From the IMG/VR virus record IMGVR_UViG_3300025647_004030, positions 1 to 21,337 of that record: a DNA stretch of 21,337 nt. The stretch is one strand, 5' to 3'. The stretch comes from a virus. Shown in pieces: positions 6,907 to 14,498 of the stretch. The first letter of the stretch is position 1. The number at the start of each line of letters is the position of its first letter. A program made the translations under genes and the position numbers. Below the pieces are notes generated by a model. It was not told where the DNA came from. It made no database searches and worked only from the letters and a program-made list of their open reading frames with translations.

Positions 6907-7307
6907 ATTATTAACAACATTATTAAGGTGATATTATGAATTATATCGAAAAAGAAGTAACAGTGAAAGAACTTCGCGAATTATACCATACTAATAAGTA
7001 TGATATTGAAATAAACACTCCTGACGGATATCAAACACTGGGAAAATGGTTTGATAAGGGAGCTCTTAAAATGGTTAAAGTATGTACTCAGTCTTTTGAA
7101 ACAGTGTGTGCAGTAAACCATCTTGTCCAGTTAGATGATGATTCTTGGGTACAAGCAAGCGATCTAGAACTAGGAATGAAAGTCCAAACACTAAATGGTG
7201 TTGAATCAGTTATTGATATAACTAATCAAAAAGACGCCGAATGTTATGATTTTGAAGTTTTACATAATAATCATAGGTATTACGGCGACGGTATTGTTAG
7301 TCACAAT
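6859..7307 (+). other. split intein UvsX-1 with ultra-short N-intein, inside Walker A
   Basis: The N-intein is 15 residues (6859-6903) and the C-intein 124 residues (6936-7307). The C-intein starts with KEVTVKELRELYHT, a segment that lies in the N-intein half of the TerL-1 intein here (EELTLAELYGRL), so the break is one strand earlier. It goes on with YDIEINTPDGYQ, the block B region AVNH (Ala in place of the usual Thr of TxxH), LELGMKV, CYDFEVLHNNHRYY and GIVSHN followed by Ser+1. Splicing joins GESG to SGKSF. The only comparably short natural N-intein I recall is VidaL (about 16 residues). Confidence 0.9.
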
Positions 7308-8060
7308 TCAGGCAAATCATTTATATGTTCAGGAAACATAATCAAACATGCTCAAAAACAAGGTATTTTTGTAATTTTAATCGATTCTGAAAATTCCTTA
7401 GACTCTGACTGGTTAACTGCTCTTGGAGTTGATATAGACGAGTCAAAACTATTAAAACTAAATATGGCAATGATCGACGATGTTGCAAAAACTATTTCCA
7501 TTTTTATTAAAGATTACAAAGAATTGCCAGAAGAAGATCGACCTAAAGTATTATTTGTAATCGATTCGTTAGGTATGCTAATGAGCCCGACAGAAGTTAA
7601 TCAGTTTGACTCAGGTGATATGAAAGGCGATATGGGTCGTAAAGCTAAAGCATTGAAAGCACTTGTAACAAATTGTGTTAATATGTTTGGATCTCATAAT
7701 ATTGGATTAGTTGCTACAAATCATACATATGCTAGTCAAGACATGTTTGACCCTGATGATAAAATTGCAGGAGGATGTTTAACTGCTGGCCATAAAGTGC
7801 AAATGGCAGATGGCTCATTGAAAAACATTGAAGATATTCAAATCAACGATACTGTTGTTACCCTTGAAGGCGATTTTAATGTTGAAAAGACATTTGAATT
7901 TAATGATAAAGAAGTGTTTGAAATTGAATTAGAAACTGGTGAAATTATTCAAGCAACCGGTGAACATAAGTTTTTAACACAAGTAAACGGTAGTCAACTA
8001 GTATGGAAAACACTTGCTGAGTTATCAGTAGATGATGAAATTTTACGAGTAGGCGTCTAA
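6936..8060 (+). CDS. uvsX, part 2: UvsX C-intein 1, central extein, N-intein 2
   Basis: Residues 1-124 are the C-intein of UvsX-1. Residues 125-280 are the RecA-core extein: SGKSF finishing Walker A, ILIDSENSLD, VLFVIDSLG (Walker B Asp210), KGDMGRKAKALKALV, VATNHTYASQDMF and KIAGG at the end of the L2 DNA-binding loop region. Residues 281-374, beginning CLTAGHKVQMADGSLKNIED, are the 94-residue N-half of a second intein, including block B TGEH (residues 61-64 of the intein half). AAGGTG ahead of ATG 6936 is a strong ribosome site. Both ends need trans-splicing before a working recombinase exists. Confidence 0.93.
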   Translation: MNYIEKEVTVKELRELYHTNKYDIEINTPDGYQTLGKWFDKGALKMVKVCTQSFETVCAVNHLVQLDDDSWVQASDLELGMKVQTLNGVESVIDITNQKDAECYDFEVLHNNHRYYGDGIVSHNSGKSFICSGNIIKHAQKQGIFVILIDSENSLDSDWLTALGVDIDESKLLKLNMAMIDDVAKTISIFIKDYKELPEEDRPKVLFVIDSLGMLMSPTEVNQFDSGDMKGDMGRKAKALKALVTNCVNMFGSHNIGLVATNHTYASQDMFDPDDKIAGGCLTAGHKVQMADGSLKNIEDIQINDTVVTLEGDFNVEKTFEFNDKEVFEIELETGEIIQATGEHKFLTQVNGSQLVWKTLAELSVDDEILRVGV

Positions 8061-9758
8061 CAAATGACAAAAGATGAATTGCAACAGTACGTTGAAAATA
8101 CTACTAATTTAGCCGCGTTGTCACGAGTAGTTAAATTACGCAATCCATCTTTATATCAAGAAATATTAGATTCGTGGAGTTTTAGTGATCCGTATGCTAA
8201 CTTTGTCGAAGCGGTTAACTATTACTTAAAAATGGAAAGTATATATTGTATGTACGGACATCGTATGAAGTTTAATGGGTATCATAACGAATATACTTGT
8301 AAGAAAAATTGTCAGCACTCGATTAATAAGAAACATAATACCATGATGGAAAAGTACGGTGTCGAACATGCACATCAGTCTGATAAAATTAAAGAAAAAT
8401 TTAAAGATACACTTCTTAAACGATACGGTAGTGATAGTTTATACAAAGCATTTAATGAAAAAAGAACCGCTACTAATATTAAGAAATTTGGTCATAAAAC
8501 ACCATTAGAATCATTAGAGATACACAATAAAACCGTAAAAACGTATCGTGAAAATACTGGCTTTTCTAATCCATTTTGTAAGTTTAATTCAGAAGAATAT
8601 CGAGCGGAGTTTAGAAAAAAAGCAATTGAAACATATCAAACAAATAATCCTAAACTATACGACTATAAGTTAATATACGATACTCTTAGTGAAAATTCTT
8701 ATACTAAAGCTAGTCAAATATTGGGATTATATCCAGCACATTTAAAAAATGTTGCTACTCAAATGAATTGGGAACACTTATTACCTAAAAAGTCATCGTA
8801 TGAACAGTTAGTTGAACAATTCTTGGTTAATAACAACCAAAAATTTGTAATAAACACTAGAAGCATTATTGCTCCATACGAATTGGACTTTTACTTACCT
8901 GATTTGAAAGTTGCAATTGAAATTAATGGGTTGCGGTGGCATAGTGAACATTTTGCTAATAAAGATAGATATTATCATTTGCAAAAAACAAAACTATGCA
9001 AAGAGAAAGATATTCGTTTAATACATATATTTGAAGATGAATTTAATAATCATCAGGAAACAGTTTTTTCTATTATTAGTACCGTATGTGGAATACCAAA
9101 ACATAAAGTATATGGTAGAAAAACACAGGTAAAAGAAATAAGTAGTAGTGAAGCACGACAGTTCTGTGAAAAGTATCATTTACAAAAGTATGCCTCTGCT
9201 AGTATTAAGTATGGAGCGTACTATGAAAATAAATTACTAGCAGTAATGACGTTTAAACGAGATCGTGATTCAATATATGAACTAAGTAGATACTGTGTTC
9301 ATCCTGAATATATGTTAATAGGAATAGCTCAAAAAATGTTTTCTGCCTTTTTAGCAGCTAACGTACATTCTGAAATATATACATACAGTGACAATAGATA
9401 CTTTACTGGAAATCTATACGAACAACTGGGATTTAAATATGTTCACGATACTTTACCTAATTACTGGTATTTTAATGATTCAACCGTTAGACATCATCGA
9501 CTTAGGTTTACAAAGCAACGGTTAGTTAAAAATGGAGGGAATCCTAATTTAACTGAGTGGGAAATAATGAAAGATAACGGCTATGATCGCATTTGGGATT
9601 GTGGCAGCAAAAAATGGGTCTATAAAGAGGATATTTAAATGAATTTAAAAAAAGCAAAAATTAAAAGCAAAAAAAGTATTGGTATACAACCGGTGTATGA
9701 TATTTGTGTACCAGATGCACATCATTACTTATTAGATAGTGGAATTGTAAGTCATAAC
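7776..9758 (+). other. canonical split intein UvsX-2 with endonuclease gene between its halves
   Basis: The N-intein is 94 residues (7776-8057) and the C-intein 40 residues (9639-9758), the classical split position in the loop where homing endonucleases normally sit. The C-intein carries GIQPVYDICVPDAHHYLL and GIVSHN, followed by Ser+1. Splicing joins KIAGG to SGFIYASS, matching the RecA segment after loop L2. The intervening 8064-9638 ORF is an independent homing-endonuclease gene with its own start and stop, i.e. the fractured-gene layout described from marine metagenomes (Dassa et al. 2009). Confidence 0.92.
8064..9638 (+). CDS. EDxHD (Vsr-like) homing endonuclease, free-standing within the split intein
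   Basis: A 524-residue protein. Residues 85-190 carry repeated target-recognition-like units (KYGVEHAHQS, KRYGSDSLYK, KKFGHKTPLE). Residues 245-335 form the Vsr/EDxHD nuclease: SYEQLVEQFL (E247), YELDFYLPD (D275), VAIEINGLRWHSE (E286, H293), NKDRYYHLQKT (D301), then IRLIHIFEDEF. This fits the I-Bth0305I/I-TslI class. Residues 385-470 look GNAT-like (LLAVMTFKRD, ELSRYCVHPEY, NLYEQLGFKYV), as in other phage endonucleases of this class. It begins three bases after the N-intein stop and ends directly at the C-intein ATG. It probably cuts an intein-free uvsX allele to spread the element; the target site is not visible from sequence alone. Confidence 0.88.
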   Translation: MTKDELQQYVENTTNLAALSRVVKLRNPSLYQEILDSWSFSDPYANFVEAVNYYLKMESIYCMYGHRMKFNGYHNEYTCKKNCQHSINKKHNTMMEKYGVEHAHQSDKIKEKFKDTLLKRYGSDSLYKAFNEKRTATNIKKFGHKTPLESLEIHNKTVKTYRENTGFSNPFCKFNSEEYRAEFRKKAIETYQTNNPKLYDYKLIYDTLSENSYTKASQILGLYPAHLKNVATQMNWEHLLPKKSSYEQLVEQFLVNNNQKFVINTRSIIAPYELDFYLPDLKVAIEINGLRWHSEHFANKDRYYHLQKTKLCKEKDIRLIHIFEDEFNNHQETVFSIISTVCGIPKHKVYGRKTQVKEISSSEARQFCEKYHLQKYASASIKYGAYYENKLLAVMTFKRDRDSIYELSRYCVHPEYMLIGIAQKMFSAFLAANVHSEIYTYSDNRYFTGNLYEQLGFKYVHDTLPNYWYFNDSTVRHHRLRFTKQRLVKNGGNPNLTEWEIMKDNGYDRIWDCGSKKWVYKEDI

Positions 9759-10184
9759 TCAGGTTTTATCTATGCGTCTTCTATTGTAGTAGCAATGAAA
9801 AAATTAAAATTAAAAGAAGATGAAGATGGTAATAAAACTTCTGAGGTATTAGGTATTCGATCAGCATGTAAAGTGATGAAAACTAGATATGCAAAACCAT
9901 TTGAAGGTGTGCAAGTTAAAATTCCATATGATCGCGGCATGGATCCATATTCAGGTTTAGTTGACTTATTTGAAAAACGAGGATTATTACAAAAAACTGG
10001 AAATCGGTTACGATATGTTGATCCTCAAGGAAATGAACATATTGAATTTCGTAAAATATGGCATCATTGGCAGAAATTAGATATGATTATGAAAGACTTT
10101 AGTTCAAAAGAAAAAATGGTAAATAACTCTGAAGTTGTTGAAGAATTGGCAACTGATACAGAGGAGAATATTACACATGAATGA
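9639..10184 (+). CDS. uvsX, part 3: UvsX C-intein 2 plus C-terminal extein
   Basis: Residues 1-40 are the C-intein (basic leader MNLKKAKIKSKKS, then the closing Hint strands and GIVSHN). Residues 41-181 are the UvsX C-terminus: SGFIYASSIVVAMKKLKL, SACKVMKTRYAKPF, VQVKIPYDRGMDPYSGLVDL (the T4 UvsX GGIDPYSGL segment) and an acidic tail. The exteins sum to 361 residues, close to T4 UvsX (391). GAGG precedes ATG 9639. The stop overlaps the next start by eight bases. Bases 10053-10081 are a perfect copy of the gp32 start region in another frame. Confidence 0.92.
   Translation: MNLKKAKIKSKKSIGIQPVYDICVPDAHHYLLDSGIVSHNSGFIYASSIVVAMKKLKLKEDEDGNKTSEVLGIRSACKVMKTRYAKPFEGVQVKIPYDRGMDPYSGLVDLFEKRGLLQKTGNRLRYVDPQGNEHIEFRKIWHHWQKLDMIMKDFSSKEKMVNNSEVVEELATDTEENITHE
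10053..10081 (+). repeat. 29-bp perfect direct repeat, copy 2 (uvsX 3' region)
   Basis: Identical to 5603-5631. Here it is read as KIWHHWQKL in the UvsX C-terminal part, whereas the other copy is the gp32 start codon and first codons. The flanks diverge immediately on both sides. Confidence 0.95.
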
Positions 10185-10413
10185 ACAACATATTATTGAC
10201 ATTTGGCACTTATTTAGAGATCACGTTGATAAAAAACATCTAGATGAATTAGCTGAAAAGTATATTAATTTATTAGTAGACCTTGAAGTAGAAGATTCAG
10301 TTATTGAAGACTTATTAAGTTTAGATCCAACATTAGACGCTGCTATTCAATATTATTTAGATATTGATGAAGAAGAAGATGACGATGATGATATTGAGAC
10401 TGACGAGGATTAA
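10177..10413 (+). CDS. small acidic protein, 78 aa
   Basis: A 78-residue protein, largely helical (HIIDIWHLFRDHVDKKHLDE, LAEKYINLLVDLEVED), ending in a highly acidic tail of Asp and Glu. ATG 10177 is chosen because GAGGAG (10161-10166) precedes it by ten bases; an in-frame ATG at 10135 lies inside uvsX and lacks such a site. It overlaps the uvsX stop by eight bases and the UvsY-like start follows three bases after its stop. I do not recognise the family. Its position between uvsX and the uvsY-like gene suggests a recombination role, and the acidic tail could mimic DNA; that is inference. Confidence 0.7.
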   Translation: MNEQHIIDIWHLFRDHVDKKHLDELAEKYINLLVDLEVEDSVIEDLLSLDPTLDAAIQYYLDIDEEEDDDDDIETDED

Positions 10414-10415
10414 TA

Positions 10416-10871
10416 ATGGGTTGGTATACTGATATTGTTAATGATATCACTCAAGTTCCACATGCAAGAGCACATTTTGAATCAGAATTAGTTACTGCAA
10501 AATCTGAGCTAAAAATTTTTGGAAATATTGAAAAATTATCAGCAGACTTGCCGGGGATTGTCGAGTACCGATTTGGTCAACTTCAAGAAATTGAAGCAAT
10601 TTTGAACTATCTAAATATTGAACTACGCAAAATGCGTAGTTTATATTTTAAAAAATATTTAGAACATTATCAGCGAGCATTGTCTAGCCGTGACGTTGAA
10701 AAATACGTAGACGGAGAAGCAGATGTAGCTGAATTTGAAGTTATAATAAACGGATTTGCATTATTAAGAAATCAATGGTTGGGTCTTTTAAAATCTCTTG
10801 ATATTAAACAATGGCAATTAACTAACATTGTTAAGTTAAGGGTTGCAGGAATGGAAGATGCTTCTGTATAA
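10416..10871 (+). CDS. uvsY: UvsY-like recombination mediator
   Basis: A 151-residue, mostly helical protein. The central stretch ELRKMRSLYFKKYLEHYQRA and the following SSRDVEKYVDGEADV, then ALLRNQWLGLLKSLDIKQWQ and NIVKLRVAGMED, has the pattern I associate with UvsY-like proteins of marine T4-like phages. UvsY loads UvsX onto gp32-coated single strands, so all three presynaptic partners are clustered here. It is slightly longer than T4 UvsY (137). GAGG lies just upstream of its start. The similarity to T4 UvsY itself is weak by eye; genomic context raises confidence. Confidence 0.72.
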   Translation: MGWYTDIVNDITQVPHARAHFESELVTAKSELKIFGNIEKLSADLPGIVEYRFGQLQEIEAILNYLNIELRKMRSLYFKKYLEHYQRALSSRDVEKYVDGEADVAEFEVIINGFALLRNQWLGLLKSLDIKQWQLTNIVKLRVAGMEDASV

Positions 10872-10890
10872 CATTATTAAAGGTTAACAA

Positions 10891-11829
10891 ATGATAGAAT
10901 TATCAACAGTATACATGGGAATTGGGTTTTTATTAGCAGCATATTCTGTAATCGCAAACGACAGTGTTCAAACTTTAGGAACATTTATGTCCTCTAACAG
11001 TAAAGTTAGATGGCAATACTTATGGATTGCAGCGTCGATTGTATTAGTTGGAACTTTGGGATATAGCTGGTACATGTACAATGGAGATATTTCCTTTGGT
11101 AGATTAACGAAAATTCCATATCAAGAAGTTCAGTGGTATCATGCGTTAGCTCCTGGGTTATTATTGATATTAACTAGATTTGGAGTTCCAGTATCAACCT
11201 CATTTTTAGTGTTATCAGCATTTGCATCATCTCTTGTATTAGAGAAAATGCTATTAAAGTCAGTTATTGGATATATTATTGCAGCAATATTTGCATATGC
11301 TTTATGGTTTATTGTTGCAAGATTTTTAGACGAGTCAAAGAAAGTTCGCGAAGAAGCAAACAATACATGGAAAGTTGCACAGTGGTGTAGTACAGGTTTA
11401 TTATGGTTTATGTGGCTTTCACATGATATGGCTAATATTGCTGTATTTTTACCTAGAGAATTATCAGTACTACATTTGTGTATTGTATTATTTGTATTTG
11501 TAAGTTTATTAGCGGTTATGTTTTACGAACGAGGTGGAAAAATTCAATCAATAGTAAAACAAAAAACATCAACAAAATTTATTAGATCTGCTACTATTGT
11601 AGATTTAGCGTATGCGTTTATACTGTGGTATTTTAAAGAACTAAACAATATACCAATGTCTACAACATGGGTTTTTGTAGGATTATTAGCAGGACGAGAG
11701 TTTGCTATTGCAACAGTTACTAATAAAAAAATGAAAAATGTATTTCCAATGGTTAGGCGTGATTTTGCTAAGATGACTATTGGACTATTAGCGTCGATTG
11801 GTATTGCTGTTAGTGTGCATTATCTTTAA
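10891..11829 (+). CDS. PiT-family (PHO4-type) inorganic phosphate permease
   Basis: A 312-residue integral membrane protein with about eight to ten hydrophobic segments and the inverted-repeat signature of PiT transporters. In the first half VIANDSVQTLGTF (N23-D24) is followed by FGVPVSTSFLVLSAF (97-111). In the second half WLSHDMANIAVFL (H178-D179) is followed by NIPMSTTWVFVGLLAGRE (253-270). In PiT proteins the paired ND and P-S-T motifs make the phosphate and cation sites. It is short compared with bacterial PitA (about 500) but near compact archaeal-type members. A good AAAGGT site precedes ATG 10891. It is probably an auxiliary metabolic gene that raises phosphate uptake during infection. 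The His in place of Asn in the second ND motif is unusual. Confidence 0.75.
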   Translation: MIELSTVYMGIGFLLAAYSVIANDSVQTLGTFMSSNSKVRWQYLWIAASIVLVGTLGYSWYMYNGDISFGRLTKIPYQEVQWYHALAPGLLLILTRFGVPVSTSFLVLSAFASSLVLEKMLLKSVIGYIIAAIFAYALWFIVARFLDESKKVREEANNTWKVAQWCSTGLLWFMWLSHDMANIAVFLPRELSVLHLCIVLFVFVSLLAVMFYERGGKIQSIVKQKTSTKFIRSATIVDLAYAFILWYFKELNNIPMSTTWVFVGLLAGREFAIATVTNKKMKNVFPMVRRDFAKMTIGLLASIGIAVSVHYL

Positions 11830-11830
11830 T

Positions 11831-12526
11831 ATGAAAACATATATTATTCGATTAAAAGAAAACAAACACTCCTGTACAATGGCGCAGGAGTGCTTTGATA
11901 AAGCAGTTAATAATGGATTATCACCTATTTTTTTTGATGCAATTGATGGAAATTATGCTAAAGAATTATATAAAGAAACTAATATTTTTCCAGCAATGAA
12001 ATTCAAAAAAAATAGATTAGGCGTATTAGGATGCTTTTTTAGTCATTATAAATTATGGGAAATGTGCGCTTCAACAGATGAACCATTTTTAATATTGGAA
12101 CACGATGGTTATATGTTAAAACCATTACCTGAAAATATATTTGATTTGTTTACTGATGTGTTGAAATTGGATCGTCTTGATCCATATAGTTCAAAATATA
12201 ATACCCAATTATTATCCGAAGATACATTACCGATTACTATTGAAAAGTATTATAATCCAAAAGCTAAAATATTAAAAACTAAAAAGTTTAATGGAACTGG
12301 CAACTATTTCAAAGGCGCATACGCATACATATTAAAACCTTTAGGAGCACAAAAACTTTTAGAGTTTATTAAAGAGCACGGACATGTTCCTGCTGATCAA
12401 CAAATAGGTGATTTAGTATTAGACACATATACAACTGTTCCAAGTATTGCACGATTGCACCCGTATTATTCAATCGGTGATAATATTAATTCAGCAAGTT
12501 TAACTAAACATTTGGAGAAAAAATAA
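11831..12526 (+). CDS. glycosyltransferase family 25-like (LPS-type)
   Basis: 231 residues from ATG 11831, one base after the permease stop; an upstream in-frame ATG at 11798 lies inside that gene and is rejected. The start MKTYIIRLKENK, the GVLGCFFSHYKLWEMC block (64-79) and FLILEHDGYM (acidic E90/D92 motif) are the hallmarks of GT25 beta-glycosyltransferases. GNYFKGAYAYILKPLGAQKLL and VPADQQIGDLV match the later family blocks. It probably adds a sugar to a lipo-oligosaccharide-like acceptor or virion glycan. It opens a block of carbohydrate genes, and its stop overlaps the next ATG by one base. An 8-bp inverted repeat (11867-11892) lies near its 5' end. Confidence 0.8.
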   Translation: MKTYIIRLKENKHSCTMAQECFDKAVNNGLSPIFFDAIDGNYAKELYKETNIFPAMKFKKNRLGVLGCFFSHYKLWEMCASTDEPFLILEHDGYMLKPLPENIFDLFTDVLKLDRLDPYSSKYNTQLLSEDTLPITIEKYYNPKAKILKTKKFNGTGNYFKGAYAYILKPLGAQKLLEFIKEHGHVPADQQIGDLVLDTYTTVPSIARLHPYYSIGDNINSASLTKHLEKK

Positions 12527-13185
12527 TGTGGAGTTTACCGACAAGAGGAAGACCAAGTAGTTTAAAACGATTTATAGATGCATATGTAGATACTAAAGGA
12601 TCATCTGCTGTTTATGTAAGACTAGACGAAGATGACCCATTTTTAACTGAATATCTAAAGTTACAATTTCCTAAAAGTTTTATAATCAATGTTGGTCCTA
12701 GAGAAGGACTAAAAGCTGCAATGGAAGAAATGTTTAAAAAATATCCTAACGAAGATTGGTATGGGTTAGGTGCCGACGATATTGTTCCTCGAACGGACTT
12801 TTGGGATAAAGAGCTTGCAACTGAAGCAGGACTAAGAAAAATTGCTCATCCAGATGACTTGGGAAAAAGAAAGAAAAAGCACTTACCAACTCATCCGGTA
12901 TGTGGAGGAGATTTAGTAAGAGCAGTTGGATGGTTTGGACATCCAGCAACTGTTCATTTTTTTCTTGATAATAGTTGGCAGTTTGTTGGAGAAGGATTAA
13001 ATTGCATTACATTACGTGAAGATATTGTTGTAGAACATTTACATCATTCTTTAGGAAAATCACAATTAGATAGTACTTATAAAGAAGTGAATACTAAAAT
13101 GGAATCCGATAGAGCTAATTACAACGCATGGATAGAAGAACATGGAACCGCTTTATTAGCACGGTTAAAATCTCAAGGTTTTTAA
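12526..13185 (+). CDS. GT-A-type glycosyltransferase-like protein
   Basis: 219 residues. MWSLPTRGRPSSLKRFIDAY resembles the first strand and helix of GT2-like enzymes, and WYGLGADDIVPRTDFWD (78-94) has an Asp pair (D84-D85) where the metal/nucleotide-sugar DxD motif is expected. The middle contains PVCGGDLVRAVGWFG, and later a possible acceptor region HFFLDNSWQFVGE, followed by EDIVVEHLHHSLGK. This is a compact family seen in aquatic phages; sugar and acceptor are unknown. It shares one base with the GT25-like stop. The FkbM gene follows after a 64-base gap with nothing notable beyond an AAGG ribosome site. Confidence 0.7.
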   Translation: MWSLPTRGRPSSLKRFIDAYVDTKGSSAVYVRLDEDDPFLTEYLKLQFPKSFIINVGPREGLKAAMEEMFKKYPNEDWYGLGADDIVPRTDFWDKELATEAGLRKIAHPDDLGKRKKKHLPTHPVCGGDLVRAVGWFGHPATVHFFLDNSWQFVGEGLNCITLREDIVVEHLHHSLGKSQLDSTYKEVNTKMESDRANYNAWIEEHGTALLARLKSQGF

Positions 13186-13249
13186 AATGACAACACACTT
13201 GTTTTATACAAATTGCATGATTTAGCCAAAATAAGGCAACTAACATATT

Positions 13250-13900
13250 ATGAAAAAAACTAAATTTGATTATCGAGAAATTTTAGGAAAAACGTGGAAA
13301 TGGTCTGCTACTGATAAGAAAGCATGGAAATACTTAACTAATTCAGATCATTTAAAATTTCCAGAAACAATTTCATCAATGATTCCATCGCATCGTACAG
13401 TGATTCAAGCAGGAGGACATTGTGGATTATATCCTTATCAATATGCATCGTTTTTTGACACAGTGTATACATACGAGCCTAGTATTATTAATTATGAATG
13501 TTTAGTAGAAAATACTAAGGAAATTTCAAATATTAAAATCATTAACAAAGGTTTAGGAAATACATCAAAACTAGTTTCAATGAATGAAAATAGGAAAAAT
13601 ACTGGAAATCATTCAATTAATGAGTCGGAAAGTGGAAGTATTGAAATAACTACAATAGATAGTCAACTTTTGTCTGAAGTTGACTTAATTCATTTAGATT
13701 TAGAAGGTTATGAGAAGTTTGCACTAGAAGGAGCCGAAAATACTATTAAACAGTGCAAACCTCTAATAGTATTAGAAACTAATGATTGTTGTTTAAATTA
13801 CGGGTATACTCTCGATGACTTAACTCAATATTTAAACACATTAGGATATAAGTCTATAATGCAGTGGGAAAATGACCAGGCGTATGCATACTGTAATTAA
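13250..13900 (+). CDS. FkbM-family SAM-dependent methyltransferase
   Basis: 216 residues with the Rossmann methyltransferase pattern of FkbM proteins: VIQAGGHCGLYP (motif I, 51-62), VYTYEPSIINYECL (acidic end of beta 2, E76), IKIINKGLGN, then IEITTIDSQL and LIHLDLEGYEKFALEGA (146-162, the characteristic FkbM DxEG block). These enzymes usually O-methylate sugars, so it probably caps or modifies glycans made by the surrounding glycosyltransferases. ATG 13250 has AAGG upstream. Its 3' end overlaps the oppositely oriented sulfotransferase gene by 47 bases. Confidence 0.85.
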   Translation: MKKTKFDYREILGKTWKWSATDKKAWKYLTNSDHLKFPETISSMIPSHRTVIQAGGHCGLYPYQYASFFDTVYTYEPSIINYECLVENTKEISNIKIINKGLGNTSKLVSMNENRKNTGNHSINESESGSIEITTIDSQLLSEVDLIHLDLEGYEKFALEGAENTIKQCKPLIVLETNDCCLNYGYTLDDLTQYLNTLGYKSIMQWENDQAYAYCN

Positions 13901-14498
13901 ACCGTTTGAAATCATTAGCATACACTTTATTTAATAAGCTGATATTTCTGTGTGTAAATGGAAATGGTTTTTTATACGAAGACTGATTGTTCTTTTTAAC
14001 AAACTTATGTGTTAATTTCAACATTGTTTTCAAATCGCACATAAACGGTTTAAACCCATCTTCCAACTTATAGATATTTACACTATTACATCCTTCTATA
14101 TATAAATGTTGTGGACAAAAATGACGGTATAAATCGTCATTTTCAGAAAGAGTAGGATAAACGTCAGTTAAAAATGTTTCATAAGAATATTCTTTATGTA
14201 AATATCTATAATAAAATGCACTTTTAAATCGTTCATATGGATTTCGAACAAATGTAAATATGTTGTAATTACATATATCATCTTCATTGATTAGATTAAA
14301 TTTGATATATTCTTTAAAAAATAAATGATGATATTGTTGAGGTCCTGGTAAAGATAAATCTTGATTTGATATTAATCCATACGATGAATTGTCTAATGTG
14401 TATGGAACATTTATATTTTCAAATAAAAATTCATATATTGACTGACCAGCAGTTTTTGGAATATGTACAAATAGTAGTTTTTGTTGAGGAAGTATCAT
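13854..14498 (-). CDS. sulfotransferase-family protein (PAPS-dependent), antisense to the operon
   Basis: The only convincing minus-strand gene, 214 residues. LLFVHIPKTAGQSIYEFLFE (residues 8-27) is the 5'-phosphosulfate-binding loop of membrane-type carbohydrate sulfotransferases, and FTFVRNPYERFKSAFYYRYL (81-100) contains the 3'-phosphate-binding Arg and Ser. There is no N-terminal membrane anchor, so it would be soluble. It probably sulfates a sugar of host or virion glycan, using host PAPS. It converges on the FkbM gene with a 47-base 3' overlap, and upstream reads CTAAATAA (minus strand), a possible late promoter very close to the start. It looks like a separately acquired insertion into the + strand block. 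Confidence 0.8.
   Translation of the reverse strand: MILPQQKLLFVHIPKTAGQSIYEFLFENINVPYTLDNSSYGLISNQDLSLPGPQQYHHLFFKEYIKFNLINEDDICNYNIFTFVRNPYERFKSAFYYRYLHKEYSYETFLTDVYPTLSENDDLYRHFCPQHLYIEGCNSVNIYKLEDGFKPFMCDLKTMLKLTHKFVKKNNQSSYKKPFPFTHRNISLLNKVYANDFKRFNYSMHTPGHFPTAL

Noticed and set aside
11867-11892. Inverted repeat CACTCCTG/CAGGAGTG as a terminator after the permease
   Set aside because: It lies inside the GT25-like coding region and has no T run, so it is at most a weak attenuating structure.
13854-13900. Sulfotransferase ORF as a shadow of FkbM
   Set aside because: Only 47 bases overlap and the minus frame holds two complete PAPS motifs outside that overlap, so it is a real gene.
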